Of a stretch of DNA of 64,000 nucleotides, positions 1 through 11,793 are shown one piece after another. Each line of letters starts with the position of its first letter. The stretch's first letter is position 1. The notes beneath the pieces were generated by a model, which saw only the letters and a list, made by a program, of their open reading frames with translations, was not told the DNA's origin and ran no database searches. The DNA lies in assembly GCA_030867875.1 (NCBI GenBank), contig JAOWCC010000019.1, positions 79,512,861 to 79,576,860 on the forward strand, in the 5' to 3' direction. The stretch is from Actinernus sp. WN-2022. Its lineage: Eukaryota; Cnidaria; Anthozoa; Actiniaria; Actinernidae. The position numbers were made by a program, and so were the translations under genes.

Positions 1-1400
1 TGATATAGGCATGGTATGTAATTTACGTCAAATCACGTTTAATCAAGTATGGTAGATAACAAATCGTACAAGTGGGTTTATACACGGGTCGCACTTTGTC
101 CGGCACTACCATCCCCTCCCCTTCACCTTTTATTGTCTGCACGTTGGACTTCAAATATAGTCGATTTTGAGGATGTTCCCCTAAATAGATTCATGTAGAC
201 TTTTAGTATGTTGTTCTAGACGGTATTCCAGATTATATTATGCAGAAAAACCTGTTGCAATTAGTGGTAGGTCTATCAGTAAAATGACTGGACTACTGGG
301 CAAAAATGGGTGGAAAAATGAATATTGTAAACTTATTTTCACCATCATTGACAGTAGCATGAAACTTCACATGAGCTGGGACAACAAGGCGAAACGTTTT
401 TATCGCAATTTTTTTGGGGCAATGTTTTTAGTTTCCAATAGAAATATTCGGGAAGTGGTCAACGTTGAAAATCGTTTTACGCTACGAGATGCATATAGCT
501 TTAGCTGACAAAAAAACAATTGGAAAGGTGATATCGACCTGCTGTTTAAATAAAGGGAATTCAATTAACTACGGATTTCAGGAATTAAACATAATTAACT
601 GTAGCTCCGGAGAAGAAGGAAAGGTGTTAATTTTCTATTCTTCTTTTGGTTGATATTCCTAACTTCAATAGAAGACCATCGTAATGCAATTTAATTAGAT
701 AATTTAAGTTTAAATTTATTTTGGATGAAACAAACTATGGTTTGATTTTGGAGAAATTCGTATATGAGGAATGTTATTAAATTTGTGATTCAAATATCTT
801 TAGTTTTCTCCCTTTCCCGTTGGCTAGATGGTGTTTTCTTTACGTTTTCACACGGTAAAAATGGTCAACAGCGCTTATGGCATATTCAAGCAAAATCGTA
901 TACATAGGTGAGAAGATATGATATGAAGTTTGTCCTCGAGTGTCTGCGCTCACTCGTGAAATGTTTTCGACTCGAGAGGATAAACTTCATATCTTCAAAC
1001 CACCGTGTAATATCCTCTATGTATTTTGCTTTACTTCTTGGGCAAATCATTACTTTTATAATTTTGCTTCTAGAACGTATCAATACGTTGTCAGGTAGAA
1101 CTCCAAGTTGAGTACGAATTAGTAGAAACAGAGCCTCCTAACTTAAACTGATTTCCGTGACGTCATCCAACATGACGAAATTTGGACAAGTGCCAATATT
1201 TTCATAAGGTTCAGGGGGGCCCTTATAATTTACTCGACATGTGACATCTCGAAGGATTTGTTGTATTGAAAAACGGTTGACTCCTTAAAAGATACTATAG
1301 AAATTATGTAGATGTTGAACTTTGTAAAATAGTTATGTACTGACGTCATCGATTGTGACGTCATAAGGCGTTTCTCACCAAACTTTCAGTAAAAATATTT
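1..1400. other. intergenic stretch with one small inverted repeat
   Basis: No gene is recognisable here. The short open frames at 284-508, 465-653 and 908-1111 have no domain or splice context and look like chance frames. The only structure seen is the inverted repeat at 912-1000. Several tgacgtcat (CRE-like) words occur around 1157 and 1340, but nothing shows that they are functional. Confidence 0.5.
912..1000. repeat. short inverted repeat with a CTCGAG-containing stem
   Basis: The sequence around 913-940 (gaagatatgaagtttatcc-like) reappears reverse-complemented at about 971-997, with a second inner pair around cactcg/cgagtg. Together they make an imperfect stem of about 25-30 bp around a short loop. 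It resembles a small foldback element; no target duplication was confirmed. Confidence 0.6.
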
Positions 1401-1410
1401 CGCCTAATAG

Positions 1411-2245
1411 GCAATAGTCGTATTCTCACGGACGAGCTGAAACGAACACTCAATGGAGGCTCATGCGGGGGAATTTGCTAAAAACTATTTAGCATTAGAA
1501 AAGAATCCCCGCATGAGCCACCATTGAGTACTCGTTCCAGCTCGTCCATGAGAATACGAATATTGTCTATTTGCTATAAGCTATTTAGCATTAGAAAAGA
1601 ATCCCCGCATGAGCCACCATTGAGTACTCGTTCCAGCTCGTCCGTGAGAATACGAATATTGTCTATTTGCTATAAGCTATTTAGCATTAGAAAAGAATCC
1701 CCGCATGAGCCACCATTGAGTACTCGTTCCAGCTCGTCCGTGAGAATACGAATATTGTCTATTTGCTATAAGCTATTTAGCATTAGAAAAGAATCCCCGC
1801 ATGAGCCACCATTGAGTACTCGTTCCAGCTCGTCCGTGAGAATACGAATATTGTCTATTTGCTATAAGCTATTTAGCATTAGAAAAGAATCCCTGCATGA
1901 GCCTCCATTGAGTGCTCGTTCCAGCTCGTCCATGAGAAAAGGAATATTGTCTATTTGCTATAAGCTATTTAGCATTAGTAAAGAATCCCTGCATGAGCCT
2001 CCATTGAGTGCTCGTTCCAGCTCGTCCATGAGAATACGAATATTGTCTATTTGCTATAAGCTATTTAGCATTAGAAAAGAATCCCCGCATGAGCCTCCAT
2101 TGAGTACTCGTTCCAGCTCGTCCATGAGAATACGAATATTGTCTATTTGCTATAAGCTATTTAGCATTAGTAAAGAATCCCCTGCATGAGCCTCCATCGA
2201 GTGCTCGTCCCAGCTCGTCCGAGAGAATATGAATATTGTCTAATA
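1411..2245. repeat. 96-bp tandem array with one inverted unit at its left end
   Basis: A 96-bp unit is repeated about eight times from 1486 to about 2240; gagcca/gagcct words recur every 96 bases at 1515, 1611 and onward. The segment 1411-1470 is the reverse complement of the unit part at about 1505-1570, so the left end is a hairpin and the rest a head-to-tail array. Units differ by a few substitutions, with variants (ccgtga/ccatga, cccgca/cctgca) shared between neighbouring copies. Because 96 is divisible by three, a frame stays open for 221 codons across the array. There is no initiation context, intron signal or recognisable domain, so I treat this as a satellite derived from a foldback element rather than a gene. 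Confidence 0.85.
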
Positions 2246-2631
2246 TTGTCGCAGCTCATATGCGCAGTTTCACGAAGAATGATATAAAGATGGTGAAAAT
2301 ACGTTTACAATGTTCAATACACCCCCTTTTGTTTTCCATACCCGCTAAGCACCTCGAGTGCTTTTTCAGCTGCCTCCTACGTACGCGTACCTTGAGTACT
2401 TGAGTGCTTAATCTCGTCTTCAAATAGATCCTGTCGAACTGCTATCGATGCTCTTCAAACAGTCTCCCACTTTCTCTCTCGAACATCCTGTTTCTCGATG
2501 GGGTGGCGCTAAATTAAATCACGGGTGTACCTTGTGGAATAGGGAAACATTCACATGTTTACACTAAATTTTAATGGCGGACCTGAAACAATCACTGGGG
2601 CTGATCAAAGTCCTGCAGGATCTAGCCTGCT

Positions 2632-3004
2632 ATGCAGACGTATTTTTTCACTCTCATAAATTCGAAGAAAAAGTTAGGTCTGCTTACCCGAGCGCTTAAT
2701 TAGTTTCTAATATGCAAGCACGTCGTCAGCACGTTTGTTTTATTTTTCTGCCCAATCAAAGCCATTGTTAGAATGTTAGTGAATTGGCGCGCCAGTGAAC
2801 ACTCTCCTATGATTGGTCAATGGAAAATGTATTGTCTGACTTCCTTTTAAATGGAACATTACGTCACTTTCCAGGATATGGAAGGTAAAATCTGATTGGT
2901 CCATAACACAATGATGTGTGCATATTGGAAACTAATTAAGCGCTCGGGTAAGCAGACGTTACTTTTTTCTTCGAATTTATGAGAGTGAAAAAATACGTCT
3001 GCAT
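2632..3004. mobile_element. MITE-like element with about 80-bp terminal inverted repeats
   Basis: The left end atgcagacgtattttttcac is matched in reverse complement by the right end ending cgtctgcat at 3004. The match continues about 80 bp inward (actctcataaattcgaag, then the agcgcttaattagttt part). The element is about 373 bp and has no coding capacity. No clear target-site duplication is visible, so the superfamily is open. Confidence 0.8.
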
Positions 3005-3099
3005 CCGGCTAAACCTTAAAATTGTGGAGAACCCGGAGAAAAACTCTCGGACCAAGGGCGAGCTGCTGACAAACTTAACTCACTTGTTACCGAGGCTAT

Positions 3100-4625
3100 A
3101 GAACCCACAGTGGTGAGAGGCAAAACGCTTACCACTGACGCGACCCGGCTCCAAACCTGTGAAACCGTGAGCACTCGTCGTTTATCTATGTTCAAGATGG
3201 TTAGCTATAGACAACATCTCGGCACTTACGGAAGGTTCTGCCGATTAAGAATCAAGGTGGCTAATATGAATAGTGAACATGAAGAAGTGATTTTAATTAT
3301 TTAAGAGCCTCCCCCGCAGTCGTTTTTAGGGGCTAGGGCATAGTGGGTACGAGCCCCTAAAAAGGACTGCGGGGGAGGCTATAAGCTCAGCTGTCTCAAC
3401 GGATCCTTTAAAGATTGAATCCATTACAACCTGCCCTAGACCAACAATCAAACTCGAAAGTGCGTACCTTCTTTTGCGGAATGGCCAGACCTCTACACCA
3501 GTTGACGGAAATGGGGAAGGAATTCATCTGGACGACCAATGAGTTAGCCTTTAGTGACAATGGCGCCAGTTTTGGATTATACATATAGGGACTCGGACTT
3601 CCAGTTGGATACCGATGCCAACAATGAAGCTGAAGTAGCAGTTCTGTCGCAGACCCAGGAACAGGACTTCAGTCGGACTCTCTCGTTCGGAAATAAATTA
3701 CTGTGTTGATCACCAAGAGAGCTGTTGGCACTATTACGTGCCATTGGACATTTTCACCACTACCTCTATACGGAAAAAGATTTGTAGTCAGAATCGAGAT
3801 GATCACTCCGCCTTGCAATGCTTGTGCAACTTTCAAAACCTAAAAGGAGAAATAGCACAGTGGCTCCAGAGTATGACTTTAGGATTGTACATTGTCAAGG
3901 GAGGAGCCACAAGAATGCTGATGCGTTGTCGAGATCCCCATGTTCCACTGCTGGATGTTAGCATTTTGAGAAACTGGAGGAAAATAAGGACTCGGAACAA
4001 GCTTTCCAATGCGGGACAATGTGGAGAAGAGTCTTGTAACATGGTCTGGTGGTGTTTGAGAAGGAAGTGCACCGAGAGGGAAGTTCCTGGACGGGACGGT
4101 GGAAGCTTAAAGAACTCTCAACCGCCGTTGATGCTTTAGGAAAACGAGGAAAGCTAGACTACTAGGTAAGAGTTCGCCAACATAAGAGAATGAGGAGGGC
4201 CTAATAATTACTGAACTCAATCAAGCGCAGAGGGACGATGTATGCGATGTTAAATAAACACTATCAACGAGTGGAAGAAAACTGGGGCAGGCAGACTTGG
4301 GAAGTGATATAGCCCCCGCAGAAAATAACAGTTACTGTGCGCAGTGGAATTGCCTAGAAGTATTAGATGGCCAACTCTTCCGCAGATTGGAGACGCCATC
4401 AGGCAGCAAGATACTTACTGCTGTGCCCAAGGCTAAACGGGACGCTGTTCCAGATCATTCCATGACGTTGCTTCTGCGGGTCACTTTGGTAGGAAGAAAC
4501 CCTCGAGAGAGTAAGAGTACGATTAAATTGGATCGCGGTTACAGTAGAGACGTAGTCGAGTGGTGTAAAGATGCGATGTATGTGCCATTCATCTTGACAC
4601 TTGTCATATACATCTACTTGGCCAA
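3100..4625 (+). pseudogene. decayed Ty3/Gypsy-type pol (RT end, RNase H, integrase zinc-binding region)
   Basis: Spread over several frames are the remains of a Ty3/Gypsy polyprotein. Around 3220-3560 are HLGTYG and a degenerate RRFIKGFAN-like connection segment, then LHQLTEMGKEFIWTTNE. At 3605-3640 is LDTDANNEAEVAVLS, the start of RNase H. VDHQREL-type and DHSALQ-LCNFQNLKG motifs follow at 3700-3850, and a degenerate HRQGRSHKNADALSRSP-like end at about 3890-3945. Near 4320-4590 an integrase HHCC-region remnant (CAQWNCLEVLDGQLFRR ... DVVEWCKDAM) is visible. Stops and frameshifts interrupt every domain, and no LTRs were identified. A small inverted-repeat element (3305-3380) lies inside. The function once encoded was reverse transcription and integration; this copy cannot encode it. 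Confidence 0.85.
3305..3380. mobile_element. small hairpin element inside the Gypsy remnant
   Basis: The left arm agcctcccccgcagtc continuing to ttaggggct is matched by the right arm agcccctaa...gactgcgggggaggct. The stem is about 30 bp with a loop of about 15 bases. It interrupts the Gypsy pol remnant, so it inserted after that element. No coding capacity. Confidence 0.8.
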
Positions 4626-4735
4626 ATAATCCTCGGGATCCTTCGGTGTTCTGTTGTGCCTTTCAACCATCGCATCAGGATGCGCCAATGTTGTTCTCGT
4701 CTTCGTAATCATTTGCAAACGGCACATCTCTTGAA

Positions 4736-4737
<2 letters not shown>

Positions 4738-4763
<26 letters not shown>
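4738..4763. repeat. (AT)n microsatellite
   Basis: An uninterrupted run of alternating a/t of about 25 bases. A second short (at)n run lies at 4889-4902. Confidence 0.95.
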
Positions 4764-4766
<3 letters not shown>

Positions 4767-4879
4767 CATCCACATCCGTCCAATTCGCTAGGTTGAACAA
4801 ACATGGAATCATGATACAATGCGCCATCTCGGCTATCACCATAATGGCTTTATGGCAACTCTGCACTTTGGACACAGGA

Positions 4880-5060
4880 TGTACGGATATATATATATAT
4901 ATGGGGACTCGAATTTTTTCCTAGACCCGAGTGTAACTCCAACGGAACTCCATAACGACGTATACGAACTCTTTCGCGAGTACCTCGGCCACTGTAACCG
5001 CCCCCTGGTTTTCGATACAAATACAAACTATATCGATCACGATTTGATCCACATACAGGT
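4880..5060 (+). other. unassigned open frame, possible exon fragment
   Basis: One plus-strand frame is open across this stretch and reads GDSNFFLDPSVTPTELHND, then VYELFREYLGHCNRP and LVFDTNTNYIDHDLIHIQ. Composition looks more protein-like than the surrounding frames. It ends at cag|gttagc near 5059, a possible splice donor. The frame is preceded by an (at)n run rather than a clear acceptor, though an acag lies at about 4875. I do not recognise the family. It could be a host exon fragment or a piece of a transposon protein. Confidence 0.25.
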
Positions 5061-5243
5061 TAGCTTAATTTCCTACGTTGTGCAACTGCATGCAAGAGTG
5101 GATTAGCTCTTATGGCGACGTAGTTGATGTTCGGTAGAGAAAGAGGGAAAACAAGTGAACTCTCAAGTCATGCACTGACACATTCTAATCTGCTACAAAC
5201 CTAGATATGTACATTATTATTGTCCGCTATTTTGATCAATCTC

Positions 5244-7438
5244 TTATTACTCGGGCTGCCTGTGGCAGCGCCGAGTCTTAAAATGCAAGTCGTTTTTTTA
5301 ATTTTTTTTATTTCATGTCAGACGCGTTCTGCGCATGCGTTAAAGGTCAAATTCCAACCAATCAGATTGCACTGTGCTGGTCACGCAACAATCGCCAGGT
5401 TAATGTATTTACATAATTAAATACAGTAAATCAAGATGGACGGCGCGAGGAATTTTCTCTCAAATTTGGAGTCCCATCTCTCAAATGTAAGCAGTTTAAT
5501 GTTTTATTTAAGTTCACTCGTGCGAAAGCCTTCCAACACTCCCAACAGGCTCAGGATATTTCAACTGGCGCTCTTGTTGGAGGTACGTTTCGTAGGTAAT
5601 AAACACTCACTCGGCACATAATATGATGACCGAAGCAGTTATTCAACTCTCACGGTAAACAAGATTCCTCTCACGGCCGAGATTTTGGTTCGAGAAATTA
5701 AAGGCTTCCAACAGTTCCCTTTATAGTTCTGTAATATAATGAGCAGACTGCAGTTTTGGGAAGGAGGGTAAAAGCTTTTAAATAGAGATAAACAAAACGG
5801 GCATTTCAGTTAATAATCTTTAGTCCAACAAATACCGATATGGACGCGATCAAAGAGCCGCAGGGTAGTAAGAATAGTAGAGAAATACAGTGATAGCTCC
5901 ATCATAGGTGGACAGGATACAACTTATAATATGGGACAAATATAGACATAAATTTGAGACACTCATCTATTAGTACTCTGAACCTGCAGAACAGCAGACT
6001 AAATTAGGACCGAATTCGTATTTTTTTCGATAAAAAAAAAGAATCAATGCCTTCAGCTGCTTCAGTAAGATTCCTAGTCATATCAGTAATGGTGACTATA
6101 CCAAGCATTGTTGCTGGGGGAGATGTAAGAGTGAATCCGGCGCTCAAAGAGATATGTCTCGGAGAATGAAGCATCGTTCAGTACACCGCCAGTAGATCAG
6201 GTTTCTCATCTTTTCTCGGCCTTTTTGATCACTCACAGGAGGAGCTTTTCTGTTCCAAAACCTTTACAGCAAATTCAGTGAGAAATGTCAGCATTGGATA
6301 AATGTTTGTACAAGAGACCTTAAAAGCACAGAACAACGAGACTAGGTGACTGGCAATGAAACGTAAGTGGCTATAAATTACTGAAACCCTGACTATGTAT
6401 CCACCAGTAAACAATGAGAAGGAACTACTGTTCAACCATTAAGTTTACTTGAATTTATCAGTGGATTCTAAATAAATTTTGGAAGCAAAGCCTACATCTA
6501 CAATGCTTTGATTTATTTTCTGAGCACAAATGAAGTTAATTTCTTTCGGAGCTGCAGGTATTAAATTTCAAAACTCGATAAATGCAAACAATAACATAAT
6601 GGTTTGAAAGAGCACACCAACATAAGCAAGATTGTCGAATTTTAGGATGCTATCAGTTCATAGTTTTAATGTATATGCTCTTCCAGCCATAACAGCTTTG
6701 GTCTCCGATGAGTTTTATTGAAGAAGATGATTGCACTCGGCATGCGGCTACATTCTTTTGTTTTTGCCTTAATACAGGAAAACCTGACCTTTGTAACTTT
6801 TCAATGTTTAGGTGAAGTCTTACAACGATATTGCATGGGAAAAGATGAGTTTGGGATACAGTTTAAATAGGACTTGACAGTCTATATAGTAAGCATGTCT
6901 CGTTGGTTGGCCAGCGAAGATGCAAAACTCGCTTGACAAGATCAACGTTTGTCGCTTTGTTTCAATCCTCTGTATTTCAGCCAAAGTTTAAGCTGTTCGA
7001 CAGTATAATCATCAGGTTCCCTTTCAAAATATGGTCCAGGAAAGCAGTCATTTCTGGTAGAATAGACAGAGGACGAACTGAAGTGCTAGTCAATTCTTGT
7101 AAGTTGATACAAGAAAAGCGGTTTGTTTGTCTGAGTCTTGGCGGGGGGTCTTGTGACGTAATTACCGCGCTCTGCTATAAACGTGCGTAACATGAACATG
7201 AATATTAAAGTAGAGGTCAACTTCTTTAATTTACATACACGAGAAAAACAAAAATATTAAATTACATATAACTAGGGGAGCAGAGAATGAATGTCACCGC
7301 GCTACCAGCCACTCCTAAAGACTGCTAAATTCAGCTAATAATTCTTCCCTTCGGTTATTACTAGAGGATTTCAAATGAAAGTGTAATTTCATCTTCAATC
7401 TCATGTGGCCCGAGTGAAAGCCCAGATGGGCTCTTGTT
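5244..7438 (+). mobile_element. Helitron-like (hairpin-ended) element, copy A, about 2.2 kb
   Basis: The left end TTATTACTCGGGCTGCC is followed by a near-perfect stem-loop (ACTCGGGCTGCC/GGCAGCGCCGAGT). The right end carries GGCCCGAGTG, then the small hairpin AGCCCAGATGGGCT and CTTGTTT. The same two ends bound copies at 25.2-26.9, 34.6-35.8 and 56.4-57.1 kb, with different internal lengths. Shared inner segments include the gcgcatgcgttaaaggtcaa block after the left end and the tactaggggagcagagaatg block near the right end. There are no long terminal inverted repeats and no transposase. Asymmetric short inverted ends with a hairpin near the 3-prime end fit Helitron2/Helentron-type elements, but this is inference. 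Confidence 0.6.
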
Positions 7439-8340
7439 TGTCATTTCAATAAGGCTGGTACATGAAATCCTTGTCTTTTCATTATTTCTTAATAAGTTGC
7501 ACAACAGATAGATATGACTTGTGTCTAAATGTTGTGCTTTAGTTCTCTCTCACCATATTGTAGCTAACCTTTATATTATCCCGCCTACAAATAGTCTGAC
7601 TAACCGCGGGTTAATTCTGTTTATATGTTTATAAATAAGACCTGAAGGCAACCTACGAGAGTTTCCGAGAGAACTTAACTGCGAAGGAACCTGAAGATGA
7701 AGGAGAAGATGGGAAGCAAGGCCCGAAGGGGGGTGGGCACTCTTGTTTACGACGCGTTATATATGTGCGATGCCACTGGGTTAGGGATCGAACCTAATTT
7801 AGGTCCAGATTTTTGTAAAAACGTGTCGAAATCCGGGTTATAGTCGACACAGAATAATCAATCAGGGTGAAAATCCAGGTTCGTTTTCACAATAACTTGG
7901 AACTTGGAACTCGGTTTTGGAACTACTTCTTTCTCGTAAAACCACTCAAGCATGCTAAGGCCTGGCTCATGCAGGGATCAAATTTCTGGTAAAACTGTTT
8001 TCCTTATTTTAGCACAGCCGAGAATGGTAAGTCCGCCATATTTGGTATGGTAATAGATATCATCATTCTTGACCCCCTTGAGTGGTTTGTGCGCAATACG
8101 AACGCGCGCGTATGTTCCACGTGTTCGGACGTACGAGTTCAACAGAAATAGTGAGGATAACAGGTGAGTATGATTAAGGTGTAAACCCTTTACCCATTTC
8201 CACTTAGAAAAGTTGACTACATTGTTTCGTTAAGGAGTTATTAAGGGTAAAATGTCACGTTACGTGATCAAACTCTTGCTCAACAAACACCTTATTAGTC
8301 ACGTGAAACACACAATAATTTCTGTCAGTTCAGTATCACT
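7439..8340. other. unannotated AT-rich stretch
   Basis: No gene or structured repeat is recognised. A short frame near 7640-7780 reads DLKATYESFRENLTAKEPE, then DEGEDGKQGPKGGG, but it begins right after a stop and lacks start or splice signals. It could be an exon relic. Confidence 0.3.
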
Positions 8341-9660
8341 TTGGGTCGTAATATTGACAGTAATATTCAGTGTTTCTGTACAATATTTCATTGCCATTTT
8401 GTGACAAGAACAGGGAGATGGAATTCTCAGGGGCATTAAGGCATGGGTCTCAAACTATTCCAATATGGCCGCCGCAAATCAAGAGGGGGTGGTCTATCTC
8501 TTCGTGCTTGTTAGATATAGTCTCAGAACTTTTATAGATTCGATAAAGTCACAACCTTAAGAACATTTTTGTGTCAGTTTCCATGGAAACGTGTAATGTG
8601 ACCTTTGAACTCTAATTTTAAGGAAAATTGGGAAAAGCCTCTTGGAGAACGGTAAAAGTTGTTAATATAGTCGGTATTTTCATGCAAGTGAATCAAGGTT
8701 AGTGTACACGTTACTGCTCCAATTTGAAAAGTTGGTTATTTTAAGGGGAAGGCAATTTAAGGCAAATGTTAAATGTGATATCCTCAAGTTTCCACCGAAT
8801 TAACAAACATTCCAATAATAACCAACTTTTCAAATTGGAGCACCGAAGTGTGCGCTAACCTTGATTCATTTGCATGAAAATACCTACTACATGTATATCA
8901 ACAACTTTTACCGTTCTCCAGGAGGCTTTTCCCACTTTTCCTTAAAAATAAAGTTCAAAGGTCACATTATGCGTTTCCATGGAAACTGTCACAAAACTGT
9001 GTTAAGGTTTTGACTTTATCAAATCTGTCAGTGTCAAGACTATATCTCACAATCACGAAGAGATCGGACCACCCCCTCTTGATTTCCGGCGGCCATATTG
9101 GAGACCCATGCCTTAGTTTCCAGGTTACTTGGAACACTTAGCTAGCCCACGAATGGCTATTTTTGTTTTGAAGTATGGACAGTTTTATTCTAGGTAATTC
9201 ATTTTCTATCCCATCGTAATTGACACTTTCCTTACCTTGATGTGAAGTCATTATGAATGGCAGCAATCCAATGGCGTTCACCTGTTTGTATTTAGTGATA
9301 CTTACACTGTACATGATAATAGATCTGTTAGAGTTAGTATGATGCGATTACACAGTGCCATTATAAACCACAGGAAAATAGTACATCTATTCTGTTGGGT
9401 TTTAACAACACCATCACTACCCGCCTCAAATATTTTAAGGGGCTTGTCACCTTCCAGCTGGTTTGTGATCGATGAGCCGTGCTAATTGCGTCAACCTAAT
9501 GAATGGTCGTTAATATCACCAAGCAACATACTTGCTTGATCTTTATATTGGAAAAAAATGAATAATTGATACTTTGTTTGATGTTATTTTTTGCACCGTA
9601 TCTAATATCTGTCATGGAAAATAATACAGATTACTGTCATAGGAAATTGTAACAAAGTAC
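8341..9660 (+). repeat. left arm of a large inverted repeat (partner 16545-17620)
   Basis: The text gccattttgtgacaagaaca at about 8394, the block at 9120-9250 (gttacttggaacac ... ctaggtaattcattttc ... cttaccttgatg) and the block at 9300-9640 (gtatgatgcgattacacagt ... aggggcttgtcac ... gatattaac-type words) all recur reverse-complemented at 16545-17620. The arm is interrupted by the foldback element at 8439-9113, which is absent from the partner arm. The two arms bracket about 7 kb of nested repeats. Confidence 0.75.
8439..9113. mobile_element. foldback element with TA target duplication, about 675 bp
   Basis: The ends are AGGCATGGGTCTC and GAGACCCATGCCT, flanked by TA on both sides (8437-8438 and 9114-9115). 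Long arms of almost 300 bp pair, including the ggccgcc/ggcggcc and ctatctcttcgtg/cacgaagagat segments. The homologous site at about 17560 lacks the element, which supports insertion here. No coding capacity; TA duplication fits Tc1/mariner-like mobilisation. Confidence 0.8.
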
Positions 9661-9756
9661 TGAGTGATAAATTGCAAAAAAACTTCAGAATCATGCAGCC
9701 CGTTTCTGTTAAATCCCTCTTACGACTATGCGGAACAATTACTTAAAGTGTTATGT

Positions 9757-9943
9757 GTAGTTCACACGAGCAAGTTTTCCTTGACAAGTTTTCCTTGACA
9801 AGTTGCCTTGTTCAATAACTGGCACGCCAGTTTTCAACAAGGAGACTTGTCAAGGAAAAACTTGTCACTTTTCGTCGTCTACACGAGCAAATAAAACTTG
9901 TCAAGGGAAAACTTGTCAAGGAAAACTTGCTCGTGTGGACTAC
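9757..9943. mobile_element. MITE-like element rich in CTTGTCAAGG motifs
   Basis: The left end gtagttcacacgagcaag pairs with the right end cttgctcgtgtggactac, about 187 bp apart. The interior repeats the near-palindrome ccttgacaag/cttgtcaagg five or six times in both orientations. No coding capacity. Confidence 0.8.
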
Positions 9944-10547
9944 GCTTTAGGCTGGCACAATTTCAAAAACCAACGTTTGGCTCATTCAGCAATAATAGTT
10001 TTTGAATCTCTAAATCAGCTAACACCTGAGAATCTTTGTTCCAAATTTATACTGAGCTAGAAACGAACAGAACAAACTATCCTCTGATAAACGTGCAGTT
10101 CCACACCCACGCACAAACTATCTCAAACGAAACTATGGCTACAGTGGTGCGGTTCTGTGGAATAACTTGTCAATTGAATTGGGCAAAAAAAAACTAATCC
10201 GGCTCTATAGCCAGTTAAATCTGAACTATGATGCTACGATCAACATGCAGTTGACCTACTTTATTATTCTTTGCGTTGAAATAGCAGACGGCCTAGTAGA
10301 TTCATAGCATGCGAAGACCCTCTGTGTTATTTCAATTAACGCCACAGAAAGTGATAAAATAATCGCGTCTAGTTGATTCATGGCGCCCATGTAAGTGTTT
10401 TTTAATTTTTTATTTGTATCGTATATTTCAATTATTAACTTATTATATTTTTAAATATTAGTAGTATTAAATCATTATTATATTAGATACTTATTTAGAA
10501 ATGTTATAATATACTTGATCACGATGCATGGAAGCCTTACCGAGACG

Positions 10548-10582
10548 ATATTATCTGATCTTATCTGATCTTATCTGATCTT
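10548..10582 (+). repeat. short tandem ttatctgatc repeat
   Basis: The 10-bp word ttatctgatc is repeated three to four times in tandem. Confidence 0.8.
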
Positions 10583-10686
10583 ATGGCTACCAGTTATATA
10601 ACACTAACAAGATCAATTAAGAAAGCCTGTATTTTTAAAATATTGACATAAAGACTGCATGAATTAATGGTTATCGTTATTTTAAA

Positions 10687-11095
10687 AAGTGCAAGTAAAT
10701 CCATAAAACAACATTAACTCTTTTTACTCCAAATTCTATTTCTAACATACTTCAGTTGTCTAAATTAGTTTTCTTCGAGAGACTGGAGCAGCAATTCAAC
10801 TAGAATAACTAGAATAAAAGTTACCCGAATAACGGGATTGATTCATCTTGTGATGTCACAATTAAAAGCCACGGGATTTTATTGTAGTAGTTCTCTCTTG
10901 GGAGGGAGTTGATTCGTCTTATGACGTCACATGATCCACGACATGTAACCAAATTAAAATTAGGGATTAAATGTCAGAAATTTTACAAAATCTGCAAAAT
11001 TTATACCTTTTTGTGAGAAACAAACACAATAGTACAATATAATTTTTTGGGCATTTATATACTTGCACTTTAAGTAAACATAAGTCCTAAAATTC
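10687..11095 (+). repeat. dispersed repeat, copy without insertion (partner 15690-16285)
   Basis: The sequence from aaagtgcaagtaaatccata through cttgtgatgtcaca to the tttttgtgagaaacaaac block and tgcactttaa matches 15690-16285 in the same orientation with scattered differences. The partner carries an extra MITE (about 15929-16215) that this copy lacks, so this copy shows the empty site. Family unknown. Confidence 0.75.
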
Positions 11096-11149
11096 GTTTA
11101 TGTGAAATGAAATAAAGTCGGTACCAATTGGTATGTTAAAATTATCATT

Positions 11150-11600
11150 GTTTGCTTCCTTTTAATAAACTTCCTATTCTTGGTTCTTGGTTTGCAACCA
11201 ATCCCCGGAGATTTAATTTAAGAGACAGACGTGGCGGCCATTTTGGATGACAATTAATAACAAAAGAACTATTGCCGAATATTTCGTTATTGTAATCCAG
11301 CATGGCCGCCATGACGCCAGTTGCAAACGAAGAATATATCATTTGGCATAATGGCTTTGTCCTCCTAAAGCCCTGGCACATATGTATATCGGCCAAACAG
11401 GCAATACAAATTCTTCCCGTGGTCAGAGACAAACGAAGTTCATCGAACGGAAAAAAGATGGCGGCTCTACATTTGACCACAATCCCTTGCGAACCTAACA
11501 CAGTAAAACACACACGGAGAAACCATCCATTCTCTACAATGACAGTGTATTGGCAACATCACTTGTACCGACTTGTTTCTAAGATTTAAAACTTCTCTAC
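11150..11600. repeat. foldback-type repeat related to 17100-17250
   Basis: The segment contains inverted blocks tggcggccattttgg ... catggccgcc and a tttgcaacc-type segment repeated in inverse, as does the copy near 17130-17250 with its atggcggccatgttgg blocks. The open frames on both strands here (11145-11513 minus, 11302-11589 plus) mirror the palindrome and show no known domain. Confidence 0.5.
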
Positions 11601-11793
11601 CGCGATTTTATAACGGATTTAAAGTTTTTCGCGCGCAAAGAATTGTGGGTAAATGTACAAGCCGCTATATTTTTCGGTAAGGTGGATTGCCGAGTAAAAA
11701 TTAAAAAACAATGCTAAATTTCCCTCCTATACATAAGGGAAATTTAGTTTCTAATTTTCCCTCATGCATAGAAACATATGGGAAAATGAGGTA

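Noticed and set aside
1524..2189. 221-codon open frame across the 96-bp array
   Set aside because: It is open because the period is a multiple of three; it begins at TTG, has no initiation context, domain or splice signal.
11145..11589. Overlapping 122- and 95-codon frames on opposite strands
   Set aside because: They mirror a palindromic repeat containing ggcggcc blocks and have no domain.
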